A model generated the notes under the pieces. The model saw nothing but the letters and a program-made list of their open reading frames with translations. It was not told the origin of the DNA and searched no databases. DNA of 64,000 bases, taken from Marinomonas sp. CT5. Its GTDB lineage: Bacteria > Pseudomonadota > Gammaproteobacteria > Pseudomonadales > Marinomonadaceae. The translations under genes were made by a program, and so were the position numbers. Where the stretch lies: positions 2,877,271-2,941,270 of the forward strand of contig NZ_CP025572.1 of the NCBI RefSeq assembly GCF_018336975.1, written 5' to 3'. Positions within the stretch are counted from its first letter, which is position 1. The number at the start of each line of letters is the position of its first letter. This document shows positions 47,022 through 57,299 of the stretch, one piece after another.

Positions 47022-48068
47022 TTGGAAACCACACAGACAACTCAACAAATCCGCTTAGTTCCTGCCGAAGCCGACGCTTTGGCTAGACTATGCGGTCAAC
47101 TCGACGAAAACATCAAACTAATCGAAAAACGCCTTGGTGTTTCTATTAAATATCGTGCCGAGCTATTCGATATTTCTGGTGATGATTCAGAACACGTTGC
47201 AGCAACAAAAACGCTATTAGAGAACCTCTATCGCGAAGCGTTGGCGAATACGATTATCTCTCCAGAAACGCTTCACCTTTACTTGCAAGAATCAGCCATT
47301 GAATCTTTGACGAGCAGTAAAAGAGAAAAAGCGGATCAGCTGGTTATTAAAACTCGCAAAGCCTTTATCAAGCCTAAAGGCAAAAACCAACAAGGCTACG
47401 TAAAACAAATTCGTAAACACGATATCAACTTTGGTATTGGGCCTGCTGGTACGGGTAAAACTTACTTAGCCGTCGCGTGTGCTGTCGAAGCGCTTGAAGC
47501 CGATCGCGTAGAACGCATTATGTTGGTTCGTCCTGCTGTGGAAGCCGGTGAGAAACTGGGTTTCCTACCCGGTGATTTATCGCAAAAAATCGATCCATAC
47601 TTGCGCCCTCTTTATGACGCGCTATATGAAATGCTGGGCTTTGAGTTAGTCGATAAGCTCATTGAAAAAAATGTTATTGAAATTGCGCCTTTGGCCTTTA
47701 TGCGTGGTCGTACCTTAAATAACGCCTTCATCATTCTAGATGAGAGCCAAAACACCACTCGTGAGCAAATGAAAATGTTTTTGACACGTATTGGTTTCGG
47801 CTCCACGGCCGTCATCACAGGTGATACGACTCAGATCGATTTGCCTCGCGGCACGTCATCCGGTTTAGCGCAAGCGATGCATGTATTAAAAGACGTGAAC
47901 GGCATCAGCACAACCCAGTTTGGTTCTTCCGATGTCGTTCGTCATCCGCTGGTTCAACGTATTGTTGAAGCTTATGACAAATTTGATATTGAAGTCGAAG
48001 CCGAGAAAAAAGCACGTACTGAAGCACGCTTGAACGCCCAAGCAGAACAGTCAGAGAGTAGTAAATAA
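47022..48068 (+). CDS. ybeZ: PhoH-like ATPase YbeZ
   Basis: A 348-residue PhoH-family P-loop protein. Walker A is GPAGTGKT (140-147), and Walker B is [11 protein letters not shown] near 240. An N-terminal KH-like part precedes it. YbeZ binds the rRNA maturation nuclease YbeY, whose gene overlaps its stop by one base. It starts at TTG (TTGGAAACC) 13 bases after miaB, with AAGG upstream. Confidence 0.95.
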   Translation: METTQTTQQIRLVPAEADALARLCGQLDENIKLIEKRLGVSIKYRAELFDISGDDSEHVAATKTLLENLYREALANTIISPETLHLYLQESAIESLTSSKREKADQLVIKTRKAFIKPKGKNQQGYVKQIRKHDINFGIGPAGTGKTYLAVACAVEALEADRVERIMLVRPAVEAGEKLGFLPGDLSQKIDPYLRPLYDALYEMLGFELVDKLIEKNVIEIAPLAFMRGRTLNNAFIILDESQNTTREQMKMFLTRIGFGSTAVITGDTTQIDLPRGTSSGLAQAMHVLKDVNGISTTQFGSSDVVRHPLVQRIVEAYDKFDIEVEAEKKARTEARLNAQAEQSESSK

Positions 48069-48532
48069 TGGCCACATTAGAGCTGGATTTACAGCTTGCC
48101 ACGGAAGATGCTTCTAACTTACCAAGCGAAGCAGATTTTAAACGTTGGGTCGAAAAGGCCCTTCCAAACTCAGATGAAGAGTTTGAAGTAACCATTCGCA
48201 TCGTCGATGAGGAAGAAAGCCACGCACTTAATCACGAGTACCGTGGTAAAGACAAACCGACCAATGTTTTATCTTTCCCATTCGAGGCCCCTCCGGGGTT
48301 AGAGCTTCCCTTATTGGGCGATTTGGTCATCTGCAGTCAAATCGTGGCAAAAGAAGCCGCGGAGCAAGATAAAGAATTATTCCATCATTGGGCGCATATG
48401 ACGATTCATGGCATCTTGCATTTACGCGGCTATGATCATATAAATGATGATGAAGCAGATGAAATGGAATCGATCGAAACAGAATTACTGGCTTCCTTAT
48501 CGATTCCCGATCCTTATTTGATTAAAGAGTGA
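48068..48532 (+). CDS. ybeY: rRNA maturation endoribonuclease YbeY
   Basis: A 154-residue zinc metalloprotein. The ligands H114, H118 and H124 lie in [14 protein letters not shown] (111-124). YbeY takes part in 16S rRNA 3'-end processing and 70S quality control, together with YbeZ. ATG overlaps the ybeZ stop (TAATG). It is part of the five-gene operon. Confidence 0.96.
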   Translation: MATLELDLQLATEDASNLPSEADFKRWVEKALPNSDEEFEVTIRIVDEEESHALNHEYRGKDKPTNVLSFPFEAPPGLELPLLGDLVICSQIVAKEAAEQDKELFHHWAHMTIHGILHLRGYDHINDDEADEMESIETELLASLSIPDPYLIKE

Positions 48533-48544
48533 GTTAACACCCCA

Positions 48545-49414
48545 ATGAGTGACGACCGATCGAGTTTATCCAACGATCAACAAAAATCTTGGTTTGAACG
48601 TCTAACCCAAGCATTCAATGATGAACCACGCAGCCGTGGTGATATCGTAAAACTTCTAGAAGCCGCAGTGAAATCCGATGTAATTGATCGTGATGCCTTT
48701 ACCATTGTTGAAGGCGCACTAGAGGTGTCAGAAGTACAAGCGCGAGACATTATGATTCCACCATCGCAAATGGTGGTCATTAAGTCCGAAGACGACCCTA
48801 AAACTTCTCTGCGTAAAGTAATTGATTCCTCTCACTCGCGTTTTCCTGTCGTTGGAGAAGATTCCGATGAAATACTCGGTGTACTATTAGCAAAAGATTT
48901 ACTGCCACTACTATTTAAATCAGACGATATTACGATAGAGGATATTTTAGCTCGTCTTCGTCCAGCAAACTTCATTCCTGAAAGTAAACGTTTAAACGTC
49001 TTGTTAAATGACTTTCGTACCAAACGTTATCATATGGCATTAGTGCTAGATGAATACGGCAGCGTTTCGGGCTTAGTAACCATTGAAGATGTACTGGAGC
49101 AGATTGTTGGCGAAATAGAAGATGAAACCGATAAGCTGGATGACGAAGGTATTCAGGTTACCAACGACCCAGGCGTTTACCTAGTACCCGCATTGTGTAC
49201 TGTCGAAGACTTTAACGAGTTTTTCAAAGTAGAATTCAACGAAGAAGAATTCGACACTATTGGCGGAATTCTTGTTCAACAATTTGGCCATGTCCCTTTA
49301 AGAGATGAAGAGCTAGCATTTAGCAACTTCCATTTTCGTATAGTGAAATCTGATGGGCGCCGAATTAAAACCATACAAGTCACTAAACCTACTCCAACAC
49401 CAATATCTGAGTAA
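48545..49414 (+). CDS. corC: CorC/YbeX CBS-domain protein
   Basis: A 289-residue soluble protein: two CBS domains (IMIPPSQMVVI to about 200, with VLDEYGSVSGLVTIEDVLEQ) and a C-terminal CorC_HlyC domain (GDYxxx-like, GRVxVxGG replaced by DEEFDTIGGILVQQFGHVP). It is linked to magnesium and cobalt handling in older work and to ribosome metabolism through its operon. It is 12 bases after ybeY and seven bases before lnt. Confidence 0.93.
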   Translation: MSDDRSSLSNDQQKSWFERLTQAFNDEPRSRGDIVKLLEAAVKSDVIDRDAFTIVEGALEVSEVQARDIMIPPSQMVVIKSEDDPKTSLRKVIDSSHSRFPVVGEDSDEILGVLLAKDLLPLLFKSDDITIEDILARLRPANFIPESKRLNVLLNDFRTKRYHMALVLDEYGSVSGLVTIEDVLEQIVGEIEDETDKLDDEGIQVTNDPGVYLVPALCTVEDFNEFFKVEFNEEEFDTIGGILVQQFGHVPLRDEELAFSNFHFRIVKSDGRRIKTIQVTKPTPTPISE

Positions 49415-49421
49415 AATAACC

Positions 49422-50987
49422 ATGCCTCACCCCGACTCGACACATTCAAAGACGGGGTGGGCACCTCGTTTCAAGCTATTTGCATCAAACCCTTCCTCAA
49501 AATTAATCGGCCTAATTGGTATTCTGGCAGGTGCACTTGGCGTCACCAGCTTTTCACCATTTCATTTCTGGCCTGGTTACTTCATAAGTCTGATCGCATT
49601 TAGCTTACTCGTTTGCACGAGTAAAACGGCAAAATTCGCATGTTGGCGCGGAACATCTGTTGCTTTAGGTTTTTTTGGCGCTGGGGTTTCTTGGGTTTAT
49701 GTCAGCATTGCAGATTATGGGCAAGTAGGCAGTCTTATTGCTGGAATCATTACTTCTGGCTTTGTTGCAGTACTGTGTGCTTTTTGGGCTTTTTCAGCAT
49801 GGACGGCATGGCACCTAACCAAACGCTTTCCACGAATTCCCGCCAGCCTATGGATCACACTCTGTCTTTTATTAGGAGAAACTGCTCGCAGCACTTTTTT
49901 TACCGGCTTTCCTTGGCTATTGCCAGGTTACGCGATACAAAACACATGGCTCTTTGAGCTGCTACCGATTGGTGGTATTTGGCTTACCAGCGCCAGTGTT
50001 GTATTAACATCGTGTGCCTTAGCTGGCATTTTATTAAAGCAATCAAACCAACTAGCGCTGATTTTCGCCTTAATATTTATTTGGATCGGCTCTGCGTATT
50101 TAAACTATTTTCCAATTAGTTGGGTGCAGCAAACCGGAACAATGAAAACCACTCTGGTTCAAGGCAATGTAAAACAGGACGAAAAATGGCTGGCTGAAAC
50201 CGCAAGCAAATCTCTTGCTTACTACCAGCAAGCCACTGTTGAGCATTTAGACAGTGAATTAGTGGTTTGGCCAGAAACTGCAATCACCTATACCTACCCA
50301 CAAATAAAGCCACATTTAGCATCATTCAGTAAAGAGCTAGCAAACACCCACACTACGCTAGTCACAGGCATTCCAGACGTTAGTGCCGACAGAAAAAATT
50401 ATTACAATGCGATTTGGGCTACAGGAAATGGTTTTGGTCTATATTACAAACGCAGACTGGTGCCTTTTGGTGAATACATTCCATTTGCGCAATATATTGG
50501 CCCTCTTCTTGATGTATTCGGTATGCCCTTATCGGGATTCAAACCAGGTGAAGAAAACCAGCCTGTTCTTCAAGTGGGTGAATGGGGTGTTGCTCCGTTC
50601 ATTTGTTATGAAATTGTCTATGCCGAACAAGTTAGACGCATGGTAAGAGACAGTGACTTCCTAATCACAATCAGTAATGATGGTTGGTTTGGTACTTCTT
50701 TTGGTCCATGGCAGCACTTACAAATTGCTCAATTCAGAGCAAAAGAAGCAGGACGCTATGTCATTCGTGCTACCAATACTGGCATTACAGCCTTTATCAA
50801 TGAAAAAGGCGAAATAGTGGCACAAGCACCGCAATTCAAGAGGACAACACTAACAGCAGAAGCCAAAGCCTTCACTGGCAATACCCCTTATGTTTTATGG
50901 GGTTATTGGCCAACTCTCATGTTATTGGGTATTTGTGGGGGCTTTACTTATTTAAATAGCTTGATTCTAAGACGTAAAAACCGCTAA
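49422..50987 (+). CDS. lnt: apolipoprotein N-acyltransferase Lnt
   Basis: A 521-residue inner-membrane enzyme that adds the third acyl chain to lipoproteins. Several membrane segments fill residues 28-225. The nitrilase-like domain carries the catalytic triad: Glu285 in VVWPETAI, Lys343 in YYKRRLVPFGEY and Cys395 in FICYEIVY; the Lys-Cys spacing of 52 equals that of E. coli. The frame is open into corC; I chose the ATG at 49422, seven bases after the corC stop. A hairpin follows. Confidence 0.96.
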   Translation: MPHPDSTHSKTGWAPRFKLFASNPSSKLIGLIGILAGALGVTSFSPFHFWPGYFISLIAFSLLVCTSKTAKFACWRGTSVALGFFGAGVSWVYVSIADYGQVGSLIAGIITSGFVAVLCAFWAFSAWTAWHLTKRFPRIPASLWITLCLLLGETARSTFFTGFPWLLPGYAIQNTWLFELLPIGGIWLTSASVVLTSCALAGILLKQSNQLALIFALIFIWIGSAYLNYFPISWVQQTGTMKTTLVQGNVKQDEKWLAETASKSLAYYQQATVEHLDSELVVWPETAITYTYPQIKPHLASFSKELANTHTTLVTGIPDVSADRKNYYNAIWATGNGFGLYYKRRLVPFGEYIPFAQYIGPLLDVFGMPLSGFKPGEENQPVLQVGEWGVAPFICYEIVYAEQVRRMVRDSDFLITISNDGWFGTSFGPWQHLQIAQFRAKEAGRYVIRATNTGITAFINEKGEIVAQAPQFKRTTLTAEAKAFTGNTPYVLWGYWPTLMLLGICGGFTYLNSLILRRKNR

Positions 50988-50999
50988 TCATTAAACCTT

Positions 51000-51027
51000 C
51001 GGACCGTAACAAAGATATTACGGTCCG
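51000..51027. terminator. hairpin between lnt and the DUF1451 gene
   Basis: A perfect 10-base stem CGGACCGTAA / TTACGGTCCG with an eight-base loop between convergent genes. The following bases are T-rich but not a clean run. Confidence 0.65.
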
Positions 51028-51053
51028 TTATAATTTCGACCAAGAACGTCGTA

Positions 51054-51518
51054 CTACCCCGATTTGCTGTCTTGCTTATCATGGGTAGACATCAAACCAT
51101 AATGACATATTTCACACGGCGCTAATGCCTGCTTGGTTTCGATAACATTATCATGACCGCAAGACATACAGTGATAACGTCCGGGCTCAACCACGGTTCC
51201 GACCACATGACATTCCTCTAATGGCACAGGATTGTTATTAGCGTGATTGATCAACCATAACAAAGCCGCATCTTCTTTTTCATCAAGCTCTTCAACCAAC
51301 TCATGACTTTCATCAAGCACATACTGCCAGTTCGCATCGACCCATGCTTCTGTGTAGCCCATTTTATCATGCCAATATGCCGTCATTAGTGCGACATCTT
51401 CTAAAAACCAATCTTTCGCACCAACCAATGTTTTACGAGCTTCTTCAACCAAATTGGTATCTGTTGCACTTTTTGACGAATCTTTTTTCATAGATTTCAC
51501 AACTCCTCTTCTATGCAC
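51054..51518 (-). CDS. zinc-ribbon protein, DUF1451 (YbeL-like)
   Basis: A 154-residue protein: an acidic helical part with WFLEDVALMTAYW and ELVEELDEKEDAALLWL, then a zinc ribbon (GRYHCMSCGHDNVIE, LAPCEICHYG). This is the YbeL layout; E. coli ybeL lies near leuS and holA, as here. The start is uncertain: the ATG at 51518 has GAAGG four bases upstream, while an in-frame ATG nine codons on (51491) is preceded at a distance by GAGGAG. Role unknown. It is divergent from leuS. Confidence 0.82.
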   Translation of the reverse strand: MHRRGVVKSMKKDSSKSATDTNLVEEARKTLVGAKDWFLEDVALMTAYWHDKMGYTEAWVDANWQYVLDESHELVEELDEKEDAALLWLINHANNNPVPLEECHVVGTVVEPGRYHCMSCGHDNVIETKQALAPCEICHYGLMSTHDKQDSKSG

Positions 51519-51668
51519 CTTCTAATTAGGGCTCCATCTCTATAAAATAGCGGATATTTTCAGACTCTGTTGGCTATTGCATCATTATCTTGAGCTATGC
51601 CGCTATAATGGCCTCTTTTCATTTAAAGAGAATACAGGTCTACCAACCTTTCGTCGATCACGGGATAA

Positions 51669-54125
<2,457 letters not shown>

Positions 54126-54137
54126 TTGAGGCGTAAT

Positions 54138-54170
54138 AAAGAGGTGGCTACACCGCCACCTCTTTCTTCC
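54138..54170 (+). terminator. terminator or attenuator between leuS and lptE
   Basis: A perfect 11-base stem AAAGAGGTGGC / GCCACCTCTTT with a six-base loop, followed by CTTCCTT, 13 bases after leuS. Partial read-through would link leuS with lptE and holA. Confidence 0.75.
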
Positions 54171-54196
54171 TTAACAACAAACTAGAGATCACGGAT

Positions 54197-54712
54197 ATGA
54201 TAGCCACATTAACACAAACAACTCGTCTCGTTTTATTAGCACTGCTGACTATGAGTATTGTCGCCTGTGGCTTTCATTTACGTGGACAAGTTGACTTGCC
54301 TGCTTCACTTAAAGTCTTAACCTTGACATCAAATAGTGGTTCTGAAGATTTTGATCGATCATTGCGAATTGCGCTAACCAGAGCAGGAGTTACGATCATT
54401 GATGAAGCCGACGCGACAGAAGCAACCTACAACCTAAAAATCAACCCCATTAGCACGTCAGATACTGAATTGGCTCGTAACACCTCCAATGATGTCTCTC
54501 AAATTCAGCGTCGTCTGACCAGTAAATACTTTATTCGCAAAGCCGATGGCAAAGCCGTCTATGGCCCAAGAACCATCAGCACAACAAGAACATTGGCGAA
54601 TCAAGATGCAGAAGAAAGCGCTAAGCTTTCTTACAACAAAGATCAAATGCAAAGTATGAGCGAAGATCTTGCCAATCAGCTAACTTATGATCTTAATTAT
54701 GCACCGCTTTGA
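54197..54712 (+). CDS. lptE: LPS-assembly lipoprotein LptE
   Basis: A 171-residue outer-membrane lipoprotein. The lipobox is SIVAC, with Cys24 as the acylated residue, then GFHLRGQVDLPASL, the family start. LptE plugs the LptD barrel that inserts LPS in the outer leaflet. Position between leuS and holA is the classical one. Confidence 0.94.
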   Translation: MIATLTQTTRLVLLALLTMSIVACGFHLRGQVDLPASLKVLTLTSNSGSEDFDRSLRIALTRAGVTIIDEADATEATYNLKINPISTSDTELARNTSNDVSQIQRRLTSKYFIRKADGKAVYGPRTISTTRTLANQDAEESAKLSYNKDQMQSMSEDLANQLTYDLNYAPL

Positions 54713-54737
54713 TTTGCCGAACTTTTAGGCCAATAAA

Positions 54738-55769
54738 ATGAAAGTCAGAGTGGACCAATTAGAATCACAATTACAAAAAAAACTCGCTCCAATTTATATT
54801 GTTTCGGGTGACGAGGTTTTGTTGTGTCAAGAGGCCGCAGACAGCATTCGAAAAGCAGGACAAAACCACCAAATAGAAGAACGCTTGCGTTATGTGGCCG
54901 ACGCACAATTCGATTGGCAAGAAGTTATTAATGAAAACCAAAGTTTATCTTTGTTTTCTTCTCGTCGAATGTTTGATATTCAGATCGATAAAATGGGTGA
55001 AAAACACACCAAAGCCCTAACGCAATTAAGTCAATCGCTGAGCGAAGACAATGTAATTTTACTGACCCTACCAAAGATCGATGCACGCACTCAAAAAACC
55101 AAATGGTTTTCTCAGCTCGAGTCACAAGGCGTATTTGTACAAATTTGGCCGATTGATGCCAATCGTCTTCCTACTTGGATACAGCAGAGAGCCAAAACGC
55201 TAAACCTGTCTCTCACTCGCGAAGCCGCCAGTCTAATTTGTGAACGCGGCGAAGGTAATCTTTTAGCTTTATCTCAAGAACTAGAAAAGCTAGCACTATT
55301 GCATGGTCAAGGTGTACAAATTGATGTCAATAATGTACTTGAGTCTGTTGCAGATAGTAGCCGTTACTCCATTTATGATTTGAGCGATCGCCTATTAATG
55401 GGAAAAACCAAAGACGCCATGCACTGCTTAAATCAATTGATAGGCGAAGGGGTTGAAGCCAGTATCATTCTCTGGTTGTTCAATCGTGAGGTTCAAACTT
55501 TGCTCAATCTTTTACAGGCCATGCAATCGTCAAGCTTACGACAAGCGTGCCAAGCAGAACGCATTTGGGACAAGCGTATACCATATTATGAAAGTGCCAT
55601 GTCACGACACAACAAAGTCACCTTGCCTTACATGCAGAATTATTTGGCTTTAATTGATAAAAGCATCAAAGGCTTAGAAGGTCCAAGTAGTGAAACTGGC
55701 TTTCGCAATCTTGTCATGATGTTTTGTGGCTTTAAGCCCACCCCCACCGAATTAGATATTCCAGCATAA
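54738..55769 (+). CDS. holA: DNA polymerase III delta subunit
   Basis: A 343-residue clamp-loader subunit. MKVRVDQLESQLQKKLAPIY, then IVSGDEVLLCQEA, and later ANRLPTWIQQRAKTLNLSL and VADSSRYSIYDLSDRLLMG match HolA. Delta opens the beta clamp. No functional P-loop is expected or seen. It follows lptE by 25 bases, likely in the same transcript. Confidence 0.95.
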   Translation: MKVRVDQLESQLQKKLAPIYIVSGDEVLLCQEAADSIRKAGQNHQIEERLRYVADAQFDWQEVINENQSLSLFSSRRMFDIQIDKMGEKHTKALTQLSQSLSEDNVILLTLPKIDARTQKTKWFSQLESQGVFVQIWPIDANRLPTWIQQRAKTLNLSLTREAASLICERGEGNLLALSQELEKLALLHGQGVQIDVNNVLESVADSSRYSIYDLSDRLLMGKTKDAMHCLNQLIGEGVEASIILWLFNREVQTLLNLLQAMQSSSLRQACQAERIWDKRIPYYESAMSRHNKVTLPYMQNYLALIDKSIKGLEGPSSETGFRNLVMMFCGFKPTPTELDIPA

Positions 55770-55809
55770 TTAAATCAACAATCTAAACTTCCTTTTTATA
55801 GGCAACCCC

Positions 55810-56466
55810 ATGAATAATAATGCAATCATCGAAGAAATCACTGTCTGGAGCACACCTCTTTTCGTCACTCAAATGCCAGACCATGACTTTTTAAAGGATG
55901 CATTACTCACCGTGGTTTATCAGCAAAAAGCCATTCAAACAACGGCTATTGAGAGCCAAATAGCCCCTAAAGCAAAACACGCTTTACACGAAAGTACTTT
56001 GGATTTTTTAGATTTTGCTGACGCGAATATAATGGAAGCAAAACGTGTTTTAGAAGAATTGGTCCTAGAAATTGCAGCCTCTGTAAACCAAGCCTTTTGG
56101 CCCGAAGACATGGAGGCAGACGCACACATTATTGAGTCATGGTACCATGTTACTCAAAAAGGCGGCTATCACGACGCACACACTCACCCTAATTGCTCTT
56201 GGTGTGGTATTTATTATTTGGAGCCTGGAGAGGCTAATATCGAAGGTAATGGCGGCTTAAATCGCTTTTATGACCCAAGAGTTAATGCGGAGCATTATGC
56301 CGATCCAGGAACCGCATATTTAGGCGGTCATGGCGTTTGGGACTTCACACCAACAGATGGGCAAGTAATCATTTTTCCATCCTACCTAAAGCATTCTGCT
56401 TTACCCTATTTCGGCAATAATGATCGTGTTGTCATTGCCTTTAATTGTATTATTGAAGCCTATTAA
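55810..56466 (+). CDS. TIGR02466-type 2OG-Fe(II) oxygenase-like protein
   Basis: A 218-residue protein. WYHVTQKGGYHDAHTHPNCS, WCGIYYLEPGEA, and later VIIFPSYLKHSALPY plus a following Arg suit the double-stranded beta-helix of 2-oxoglutarate iron oxygenases. The iron ligands would be a His in HDAHTHP and the His of KHSALPY. Members are found in marine bacteria and phages; the substrate is unknown. It follows holA by 40 bases. Confidence 0.8.
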   Translation: MNNNAIIEEITVWSTPLFVTQMPDHDFLKDALLTVVYQQKAIQTTAIESQIAPKAKHALHESTLDFLDFADANIMEAKRVLEELVLEIAASVNQAFWPEDMEADAHIIESWYHVTQKGGYHDAHTHPNCSWCGIYYLEPGEANIEGNGGLNRFYDPRVNAEHYADPGTAYLGGHGVWDFTPTDGQVIIFPSYLKHSALPYFGNNDRVVIAFNCIIEAY

Positions 56467-56665
56467 CGAAAGCAGTTAAGCTGCACGCAGAACTCCCTTC
56501 GCGCTTTCTAACATTCGCACTAGAATGCGCAGGTTAACATTCAGCCATCCCCTTAATTTTTTGTTTTTTTTACAATAAATTTCATAAGTTTCCATTCAAA
56601 GATTCACAATAGATTGCTATTTGTAGTAATTTAACAAGCAACACTTCATAACCACAGGAGAGTCT

Positions 56666-57274
56666 ATGCGCTTCCAGTTTGATCAACTCAGTGGCAATCA
56701 GCGCTATCACCTGATCACACAAACCATTACACCACGCCCTATTGCGTGGATCCTGACTAAAAATGAAAATGAGAGCTTTAATCTCGCCCCTTTTTCTTAT
56801 TTTGCGCCTATTTCCTCCGACCCAGCTTTGCTCATGGTATCTATCGGCAACAAAAGCGAAGATATCACCAAAGACACCAAATACAACCTCATTAGGGAAA
56901 AGGAATGTGTTTTGCATATTCCTGGCGGTGATCTAGCTAATGCAGTTAATGAAAGCGCGGCCACTTTATCTTATGGTGAATCTGAACTACCAAGAACAGG
57001 TTTATCACTAACGGATTTCACGGCAAGCCTGCCACGTATAAAAGAGGCAAAAGTCGCTTTCCACTGCAAGTTATTTGATACACATACATTAGGGGACTCA
57101 TCTTTTAATGCCATTTATTTAGAAATACTTGATTTATATGTTGATGAAGGCCTTGTGACAGAGGAAAACACACGAATTATCATCGATAACAATAAACTCA
57201 ACCCTCTTGCACGATTAGGTGGCAATGATTATGCACTTTTGGGCGAGACAGTGACGATCAAACGTCCTAACTAG
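56666..57274 (+). CDS. flavin reductase-like FMN-binding protein
   Basis: A 202-residue protein of the flavin-reductase/DIM6-NTAB split-barrel family. TPRPIAWILTKNE, NLAPFSYFAPISSDPALLMVSIG and KDTKYNLIREKECVLHIP are typical FMN-binding segments, as is the NPLARLGG end. It could supply reduced flavin or act on a small molecule. A good ribosome site (AGGAGAG) precedes the ATG. The cNMP-acyltransferase-SGNH fusion gene starts 25 bases downstream, so the two are probably co-transcribed. Confidence 0.87.
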   Translation: MRFQFDQLSGNQRYHLITQTITPRPIAWILTKNENESFNLAPFSYFAPISSDPALLMVSIGNKSEDITKDTKYNLIREKECVLHIPGGDLANAVNESAATLSYGESELPRTGLSLTDFTASLPRIKEAKVAFHCKLFDTHTLGDSSFNAIYLEILDLYVDEGLVTEENTRIIIDNNKLNPLARLGGNDYALLGETVTIKRPN

Positions 57275-57299
57275 GGCCACACAGATTTGAGGTAAAAAA